In this document: one piece after another, positions 58,968 through 64,000 of the stretch
Numbering within the stretch: position 1 is the stretch's first letter
Layout: every line of letters begins with the position of its first letter
Source of the DNA: Ruminococcus sp.
Lineage (GTDB): Bacteria; Bacillota; Clostridia; Oscillospirales; Ruminococcaceae
Direction: 5' to 3'
NCBI GenBank assembly: GCA_017471405.1
Contig: JAFUTK010000072.1
Coordinates: 45,495 to 109,494 of the forward strand
Length of the DNA stretch: 64,000 nucleotides
Position numbers and translations under genes: made by a program
The notes under the pieces: generated by a model
What the model saw: the letters and a program-made list of their open reading frames with translations, nothing else
Database searches by the model: none
What the model was told of the DNA's origin: nothing

Positions 58968-59788
58968 TATGCGTTACCTCCTTCTCTTTTCATCTGGCGA
59001 GCCTTGTTAAAATCTCTGCGATTATCCTTGGCTCTGTCGTTCTGACGGGGTCTGCGGGGCTTGCGGTCGTTGCGGTCGCCGGTATCCTTCCTGTCGGAAG
59101 CGGCTACCTCGCCCTTGAGAACCTCACCTCTGTAGACCCAGACCTTGATGCCGAGTCTGCCGTAGGTGGTGTGTGCCTCTGCAGTACCGTAGTCGATATC
59201 TGCTCTGATTGTCTGAAGCGGAATGGTACCCTCGTGGTAGGTCTCGCTTCTTGCGATCTCAGCGCCTGCAAGTCTGCCGGACGCTCTTACCTTGATACCC
59301 TTTGCGCCGAGCTTCATAGCTCTGCCGATAGCCTGCTTCATAGCTCTTCTGAAGGAAACTCTGTCCTCAAGATCGTGAGCGATCTTTTCAGCGATGAGCT
59401 GAGCGTTGATGTCGGGGTTTCTAACCTCAACGATGTTGATAGCGACCTTCTTGCCGATCTTCTTCTCGATGTCGGCTCTGATCTTCTCGATAGCTGCGCC
59501 CTTCTGTCCGATAACGATACCAGGCTTAGCGCAGTGGATATGGATCTTAACCTTCTGACCGCCGTCAGCGTCGTTGAATCTTTCGATCTCGACCTTGGGG
59601 ATGCCTGCATATACGCACTTATCGTTTGCGTTCTTAGAACGTCTGTTAAGAGTCTTCATCACATACTCGCGGATGTTGTAGTCCTCAACAAGTGTGTCGC
59701 CGAAAGTGCTCTTATCTGCAAACCAGCGGGAATCCCAATCTTTAATTACACCGACTCTGAGTCCGTGCGGATTAACTTTCTGGCCCAT
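58967..59788 (-). CDS. rpsC: 30S ribosomal protein S3 with extended basic tail
   Basis: A 273-residue S3, longer than the usual 215-235. The KH domain has [20 protein letters not shown] (part: [13 protein letters not shown]) and the C-terminal domain the conserved [17 protein letters not shown]. The extra length is a disordered Arg/Lys/Asp/Asn-rich tail (about residues 225-273, with [17 protein letters not shown]). S3 lines the mRNA entry channel. Spacing to rplV is 20 bp. Confidence 0.96.
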   Translation of the reverse strand: MGQKVNPHGLRVGVIKDWDSRWFADKSTFGDTLVEDYNIREYVMKTLNRRSKNANDKCVYAGIPKVEIERFNDADGGQKVKIHIHCAKPGIVIGQKGAAIEKIRADIEKKIGKKVAINIVEVRNPDINAQLIAEKIAHDLEDRVSFRRAMKQAIGRAMKLGAKGIKVRASGRLAGAEIARSETYHEGTIPLQTIRADIDYGTAEAHTTYGRLGIKVWVYRGEVLKGEVAASDRKDTGDRNDRKPRRPRQNDRAKDNRRDFNKARQMKREGGNA

Positions 59789-59808
59789 AATAAACCTCCT
59801 CTTTCAGC

Positions 59809-60144
59809 TTATTCTTTTTCCTTGAGAACTACTGTAACGTGTGATGTTCTCTTAAGGATCCTATAGGCTCTGCCCTGTGCTCTGGGCATGATTCTCTTCA
59901 TGATGGGTCCGGGGCAAACGTAGCACTCTGCAACATAGAGGCTGTTCTTATCCATGTTGTGGTTGTTCTCTGCGTTTGCAGCTGCGGACTTGAGGAGCTT
60001 CTCCAGATACTCACTTGCAGCCTTGGGTGTATGCTTTACTGTCGCAAGAGCGACCTCGTAATCCTTGCCTCTGATAAGATCAAGCACGATCTGTACCTTA
60101 CGGGGAGCGATACGAGCGTTTCTGAGAATAGCCTTTGCTTCCAT
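59809..60144 (-). CDS. rplV: 50S ribosomal protein L22
   Basis: A 111-residue L22, part of the exit tunnel wall. It has [20 protein letters not shown] and the loop and C-terminal strand [18 protein letters not shown]. It lies 19 bp after rpsS with AAAGGAGAGATACTGA before the ATG. Confidence 0.97.
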   Translation of the reverse strand: MEAKAILRNARIAPRKVQIVLDLIRGKDYEVALATVKHTPKAASEYLEKLLKSAAANAENNHNMDKNSLYVAECYVCPGPIMKRIMPRAQGRAYRILKRTSHVTVVLKEKE

Positions 60145-60163
60145 TCAGTATCTCTCCTTTCCG

Positions 60164-60448
60164 TTACTTCTTACCGTTGTTAGAGGTCTTGGAGCCTGCA
60201 TGGCCCTTAAAGGTCCTTGTAGGTGCGAACTCTCCCAGTTTATGTCCGACCATATCCTCTGTTACATACACAGGAATGTGCTTGCGTCCGTCGTGCACAG
60301 CGAAGGTGTGACCTACGAACTGAGGGAAGATCGTGGAAGCCCTGCTCCAGGTCTTAACGACCTTCTTCTCGCCGGCTTCGTTCATGGCGGTTACTTTCTT
60401 CATAAGGCTCTCTTCAACGAAAGGGCCCTTCTTAATGCTTCTGCTCAT
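60164..60448 (-). CDS. rpsS: 30S ribosomal protein S19
   Basis: A 94-residue S19. It opens [19 protein letters not shown] and has [22 protein letters not shown] and [19 protein letters not shown]; parts quoted are within the family consensus. It lies in the 30S head near the A-site finger bridge. Spacing to rplB is 22 bp. Confidence 0.97.
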   Translation of the reverse strand: MSRSIKKGPFVEESLMKKVTAMNEAGEKKVVKTWSRASTIFPQFVGHTFAVHDGRKHIPVYVTEDMVGHKLGEFAPTRTFKGHAGSKTSNNGKK

Positions 60449-60470
60449 TATTCATCTTCCTCCTTTCGCA

Positions 60471-61304
60471 TTACTTGCCGTTGCGGCGCTTAACGATAAA
60501 CTTATCGGAGCGATGATGCTTAGCGCGTGTCTTATAACCGAGAGTAGGCTTGCCCCAGGGGGTAACAGGTCCGGGTCTGCCGACAGGCGACTTACCTTCA
60601 CCACCACCGTGAGGGTGATCGCAGGGGTTCATGACAGAACCTCTTACGGTAGGTCTCCAGCCCATATGGCGCTTTCTTCCGGCCTTACCGATATTCACGT
60701 TCTCGTGGTCGATGTTTCCTACCTGGCCGATTGTAGCCATGCAGTTTACGGGGATCCTTCTCATCTCGCCGGAGGGAAGTCTAACAAGTGCGTACTTGTC
60801 CTCCTTGCCCATCAGCTGGGCCATATTGCCGGCGGATCTTACGAGCTGAGCGCCCTTGCCGGGGTAGAGCTCGATGTTGTGGATAAATGTACCCACAGGG
60901 ATATTTGCCAGTGCCAGAGCGTTGCCGGGCTTGATATCAGCGTCAGCGCCTGCTCTGATGGTATCGCCTACCTTCAGTCCGTTGGGAGCGATGATATATC
61001 TCTTCTCTCCGTCCTCATACTGAACCAGTGCGATGAATGCGGATCTGTTGGGGTCGTACTCGATAGTGAGGACTGTGGCGTTCATATCCAGCTTGTTCCT
61101 CTTAAAATCAATTACGCGGTACTTTCTTCTCTCGCCGCCGCCTCTGTGACGAACGGTGATCCTGCCGTAGCTGTTTCTGCCCGACTTCTTATCCATCGGC
61201 TCGAGCAGTGCCTTGCAGGGAGCAACCTTTGACAGCTGGGAGTAATCGGTAACAGTCATACCTCTTCTACCCGGAGTCGTCGGCTTGTAGCTCTTTATTG
61301 CCAT
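60471..61304 (-). CDS. rplB: 50S ribosomal protein L2
   Basis: A 277-residue L2, needed for subunit association and peptidyl transferase structure. It opens [17 protein letters not shown] and has [17 protein letters not shown] and the active-centre region [21 protein letters not shown] (part: [17 protein letters not shown]). AAGGAGTGAATCAAA precedes the ATG. Unusually, 236 bp separate it from rplW. Confidence 0.97.
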   Translation of the reverse strand: MAIKSYKPTTPGRRGMTVTDYSQLSKVAPCKALLEPMDKKSGRNSYGRITVRHRGGGERRKYRVIDFKRNKLDMNATVLTIEYDPNRSAFIALVQYEDGEKRYIIAPNGLKVGDTIRAGADADIKPGNALALANIPVGTFIHNIELYPGKGAQLVRSAGNMAQLMGKEDKYALVRLPSGEMRRIPVNCMATIGQVGNIDHENVNIGKAGRKRHMGWRPTVRGSVMNPCDHPHGGGEGKSPVGRPGPVTPWGKPTLGYKTRAKHHRSDKFIVKRRNGK

Positions 61305-61540
61305 TTTGATTCACTCCTTGAAATTAGTTTTGCGAAGCTGTCAAAGATGTTATCCAAGAACAGCTCCATACTTACATCCTGCGGTGATGTGTGGGATGCG
61401 CTGCGGCCTTACGTCGCCGTTATCCCTCAAAGCAGCCCTCGCCGCCTCGCAGGAGCTTTCCCGCCAGGCTCGGTATATCGCCTTTTGCGGGAGCAGCGCG
61501 TTTTCACGCGCCCTCTTTTAGAAGGTCAGTCCTTCGGGAA
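61305..61540 (-). other. Unusual 236-bp spacer between rplW and rplB
   Basis: The S10 operon normally has about 20 bp here. The spacer holds no credible gene on the minus strand but several hairpins, including GAAGG/CCTTC and GCGCGT/ACGCGC closed by a GAAA tetraloop (on the minus-strand RNA), both near the rplW stop. There is no intrinsic-terminator U-run. It could be an inserted repeat, a processing site or a regulatory RNA. Confidence 0.55.
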
Positions 61541-61834
61541 TTAATACATTCCGTCGAAGAATTCGATAGTCTTATCGCCTTCAAGAGTTACGATCGCCTT
61601 CTTGCGGTCGGATCTGTAGCCGACATATCTGCCCATTCTCTTCTGCTTGCCCTTTACGCTGATAGTGTTTACCTTAGCGACCTTGACATCGAAGAGCTGC
61701 TCGACAGCCTTCTTGATCTCGACCTTGTTCGCATCGACTGCGACCTCAAAAGTGTACTTACCGTTCGGAAGCCTTTCCATCGAATCCTCGGTGATAACGG
61801 GCTTGAGAATGATATCCTGTGCAAGCTTACTCAT
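61541..61834 (-). CDS. rplW: 50S ribosomal protein L23
   Basis: A 97-residue L23. It has [16 protein letters not shown] at the start, [21 protein letters not shown] in the middle (part: [17 protein letters not shown]) and the [15 protein letters not shown] strand. It is the docking site for trigger factor and SRP at the tunnel exit. Its ATG overlaps the rplD stop by one base. Confidence 0.97.
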   Translation of the reverse strand: MSKLAQDIILKPVITEDSMERLPNGKYTFEVAVDANKVEIKKAVEQLFDVKVAKVNTISVKGKQKRMGRYVGYRSDRKKAIVTLEGDKTIEFFDGMY

Positions 61835-62457
61835 TATGCATATACCTCCTCGATCTTGGCAACTGCATCCTGAGCAACGATAAACTTATCATAGTTAAGG
61901 ATATCGTAAACGTTCAGTGTGCCGACTGTTGCCGTCTTGACGCCGGGGATGTTTCCTGCGCTCTTTACTACCTTCTTGTCAGCCTCGGCAGTAACGATAA
62001 GGGCCTTGCCCTCAACGTTCAGAGCCTTGAGCATATCTACGATGGTCTTGGTCTTGAACTCATCTGCCTTGATAGCGTCTACCACTACCAGGTTGGAGTC
62101 AAGCACCTTAGTGGAGAAAGCGGACTTCATAGCAAGTCTCTTCTCCTTCTTATTGAGCGAATAGCTGTAATCTCTGGGCTTGGGGCCGAGTGCTATACCG
62201 CCGTGTACCCACTGCGGAGCTCTGATGGAGCCCTGTCTTGCATGGCCTGTGCCCTTCTGTCTCCAGGGCTTTCTTCCGCCGCCTCTTACCTCAGTTCTGG
62301 TAAGGGTGGACTGTGTGCCCTGTCTCTGGTTTGCGAGGTAGCAAACTACCATTGCGTGCATCAGCTCTTTGTTGGGAGTGATACCGAAAACAGCGTCATT
62401 GAGCTCAGTGTCAGCAACCTTGTTGCCTGCCATATCAAATACGGTTATCTGTGACAT
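61834..62457 (-). CDS. rplD: 50S ribosomal protein L4
   Basis: A 207-residue L4. The basic loop [22 protein letters not shown] (part: [18 protein letters not shown]) lines the exit tunnel. L4 is a known autoregulator of the S10 operon in several bacteria. The start is the ATG at 62457 after AAGGAGGAGTCAGA; a longer frame would begin at an ATG inside the rplC stop region and overlap the ribosome site. Confidence 0.97.
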   Translation of the reverse strand: MSQITVFDMAGNKVADTELNDAVFGITPNKELMHAMVVCYLANQRQGTQSTLTRTEVRGGGRKPWRQKGTGHARQGSIRAPQWVHGGIALGPKPRDYSYSLNKKEKRLAMKSAFSTKVLDSNLVVVDAIKADEFKTKTIVDMLKALNVEGKALIVTAEADKKVVKSAGNIPGVKTATVGTLNVYDILNYDKFIVAQDAVAKIEEVYA

Positions 62458-62474
62458 TCTGACTCCTCCTTCCA

Positions 62475-63110
62475 TTAAGCCTTCTTAACGCAGTCAACTA
62501 TCACTACGGTGCCGTTCTTAGGTCCGGGGATAGCGCCCTTGATTGCGATAAGATTATTTTCAGCGTCGATCTTAACGATCTTAAGATTCTGAACGGTTAC
62601 CTTCTCAGCACCCAGATGTCCAGGCATTCCCTTGCCCTTGTAAATTCTTGAAGGCGAGGAGCAAGCGCCCATTGAACCGGCGTGGCGGTGTACAGGGCCT
62701 GTACCGTGAGTTTCCTTAAGTCTTGCGTTGTTGTGACGCTTGATGGTTCCTGCGTAGCCTTTACCCTTGCTGGTGCCCTTGACATCAACGATGTCGCCCT
62801 CAGCAAAGATGTCAGCCTTTACTACGTCGCCTACGTTGAGTCCGGAGATATCCTCAAGTCTGAATTCCTTGAGTGTTCTCTTGAGTGCAACGTCTGCCTT
62901 CTTGAAGTGGCCTGCGAAGGGCTTGTTTACCCTCTTGGCTCTGATGTCGCCGAAGCCCAGCTGAACTGCCTCGTAGCCGTCGTTCTCAACTGTCTTCTTC
63001 TGAACGACTACGCAGGGGCCTGCTTCAACAACGGTAACAGGAATGACCTTTCCTGTCTCATCGAAGATCTGAGTCATGCCGATCTTCTTGCCGATGATTC
63101 CCTTTTGCAT
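62475..63110 (-). CDS. rplC: 50S ribosomal protein L3
   Basis: A 211-residue L3. It opens [20 protein letters not shown] and has the tip region [26 protein letters not shown]; part: [18 protein letters not shown], close to the peptidyl transferase centre. The start is the ATG at 63110 after AGGAGGAATAAAA; the upstream extension is not conserved. It lies 90 bp after rpsJ. Confidence 0.97.
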   Translation of the reverse strand: MQKGIIGKKIGMTQIFDETGKVIPVTVVEAGPCVVVQKKTVENDGYEAVQLGFGDIRAKRVNKPFAGHFKKADVALKRTLKEFRLEDISGLNVGDVVKADIFAEGDIVDVKGTSKGKGYAGTIKRHNNARLKETHGTGPVHRHAGSMGACSSPSRIYKGKGMPGHLGAEKVTVQNLKIVKIDAENNLIAIKGAIPGPKNGTVVIVDCVKKA

Positions 63111-63200
63111 TTTTATTCCTCCTATGTGGTTATTGGTCGGGGTCACCCGACATGACCTGCATACATCATTGCGAGATCGCACGCGATCTCAGTATGGAAA

Positions 63201-63515
63201 TTACTTAATCTCCATTACGATGTTTACGCCTGCAGGAAGGTCAAGGCTCTCGAGAGCTGCGGTTGTTTCCTTGGTAGGACGGAGAACATCAATAAGTCTC
63301 TTATGTGTTCTCAGCTCGAACTGCTCTCTGCTGTCCTTGTACTTGTGAACTGCTCTCAGGATAGTAACGATCTCCTTGTCGGTAGGGAGAGGGATAGGAC
63401 CGCTTACCTGTGCGCCGGAACGCTTAACAGCCTCAACGATCTTCTTTGCAGCTGCATCAACAACTGCGTGCTCATAACCCTTGATCTTGATCCTGATCTT
63501 TTCATTGACTGCCAC
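63201..63515 (-). CDS. rpsJ: 30S ribosomal protein S10
   Basis: A 104-residue S10, also a partner of NusB in antitermination. It opens [19 protein letters not shown] and has [30 protein letters not shown], of which part is [19 protein letters not shown]. The start is a GTG at 63515, eight bases after AAGGAGG. It is the first gene of the supercluster and follows a leader of nearly 400 nt. Confidence 0.96.
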   Translation of the reverse strand: MAVNEKIRIKIKGYEHAVVDAAAKKIVEAVKRSGAQVSGPIPLPTDKEIVTILRAVHKYKDSREQFELRTHKRLIDVLRPTKETTAALESLDLPAGVNIVMEIK

Positions 63516-63905
63516 TTAAATCGCCTCCTTAGTGCTTATCAAAATATGGGGGCAGGGGTCAATCCCCTATGCAATACCTTGTGGTGCAGCCTCATATCCT
63601 GCAAACGTCGGATATTCGTTTTACACCCTGCCGTGTGTTCCCTTGCTCACCCATCAAAAAATCCGAACTGCCTTTCGGCATTCGGATGACGGTGATCTCG
63701 AAAACAGCGCAGCCGATGCACCCATGCCAAAAGCGGACAATTCCGCCCTTCGCAAGAAGCATAAGCACATACTGTGTTCGGTATTACAGTCGCCCGGTTT
63801 AAAATCGGACATACTCCACGAAAATTACCGGACGCACCGTCCGCAACCTTTCGCTTCAACGCATATCTTTTCGACGTTGTTACAACGTCTTTGTGCAGTC
63901 ACGCA
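63516..63905 (-). promoter_or_regulatory. Long structured leader of the S10 operon
   Basis: About 390 nt between the promoter and rpsJ with no convincing gene. Near its 5' end lies a hairpin GACGTTG/CAACGTC (63873-63889); about 220 nt in, an intrinsic terminator; then about 140 nt to the rpsJ start. The layout fits control by premature termination, as known for S10 leaders that respond to a ribosomal protein such as L4, but the ligand is not shown. Confidence 0.6.
63656..63687 (-). terminator. Attenuator terminator in the S10 leader
   Basis: Stem ATCCGAA-TGCC/GGCA-TTCGGAT (one bulge; 63661-63687) with a GAAA loop on the minus-strand RNA, followed by UUUUU. It lies about 140 nt upstream of rpsJ. 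Confidence 0.8.
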
Positions 63906-63911
63906 AGATTT

Positions 63912-63940
63912 ATTATAATATATAACGGGCATTTTTTCAA
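63912..63940 (-). promoter_or_regulatory. Promoter of the S10-spc-alpha supercluster
   Basis: Minus strand: -35 TTGAAA (63935-63940), 17-bp spacer, -10 TATAAT (63912-63917). AT-rich sequence just upstream could act as an UP element. Confidence 0.8.
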
Positions 63941-64000
63941 GTAGCTGGCGAAAATTTCTCGTGTAGAACTTTTGCAAATTTTTTCGCCATGTTTTGTGCA

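Overview
This is chromosomal sequence from an anaerobic, Gram-positive Clostridia bacterium, most likely Ruminococcus or a close relative (inference). The supporting evidence is a dockerin domain on a secreted lysozyme, a lipoprotein GH5 mannanase-type enzyme, a trimeric HydABC [FeFe] hydrogenase, a zinc-type S14, an isoleucine T-box, a lone spoVAC gene and strong AGGAGG ribosome sites. No tRNA, rRNA, CRISPR array, transposase, integrase or relaxase gene was seen.

Layout. 1-2.9 kb: metal-handling operon (two COG0523 GTPases, one with a His/Asp-rich metal-binding stretch, plus a lipoprotein). 2.9-8.9 kb: purB, an AT-rich acyltransferase, metY, and an LtaS-like phosphoglycerol transferase. 8.9-13.3 kb: hydC-hydB-hydA. 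13.36-13.52 kb: a candidate small RNA with its own consensus promoter and terminator. 13.6-21.2 kb: a ten-gene run, probably one operon, mixing proline synthesis (proB, proA) with NUDIX, ACT, dehydrogenase, membrane and mannanase genes. 21.3-24.9 kb: DUF4261, a degenerate phosphoribosyltransferase and a large membrane protein. 25.0-27.1 kb: isoleucine T-box, ilvA and ridA, where RidA clears the reactive enamine made by IlvA. 27.2-29.9 kb: a RecQ-like helicase with an unusual insertion.

30.1-34.45 kb is the most unusual part. About 1 kb of non-coding DNA made almost entirely of consecutive inverted repeats (candidate large structured RNA) is followed by ssb, two unknown small genes, a ClpP-like protease and a soluble TraG/VirD4-like ATPase. 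An identical 18-bp AT-rich sequence lies at each end. No relaxase, integrase or secretion channel accompanies it. One unknown protein ends in an SSB-type acidic tip (DEIPF) that the neighbouring SSB itself lacks. I regard this as the best candidate for an undescribed system.

34.5-43.3 kb: polyamine operon, read on the minus strand (arginine to agmatine to carbamoylputrescine to putrescine, then carboxyspermidine to spermidine), plus SpeE, a DUF2262-like protein and a NUDIX gene, behind a roughly 300-nt leader ending in a terminator-like hairpin. 43.5-47.4 kb: spoVAC, aquaporin and the dockerin lysozyme. 47.6-64 kb: the S10-spc-alpha ribosomal protein supercluster from rpsJ to rplQ, with a leader attenuator and an unusual 236-bp gap between rplW and rplB. 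Three related intergenic elements (25.3, 43.3 and 44.9 kb), each starting after a T-run and sharing a small hairpin, form a dispersed repeat family.
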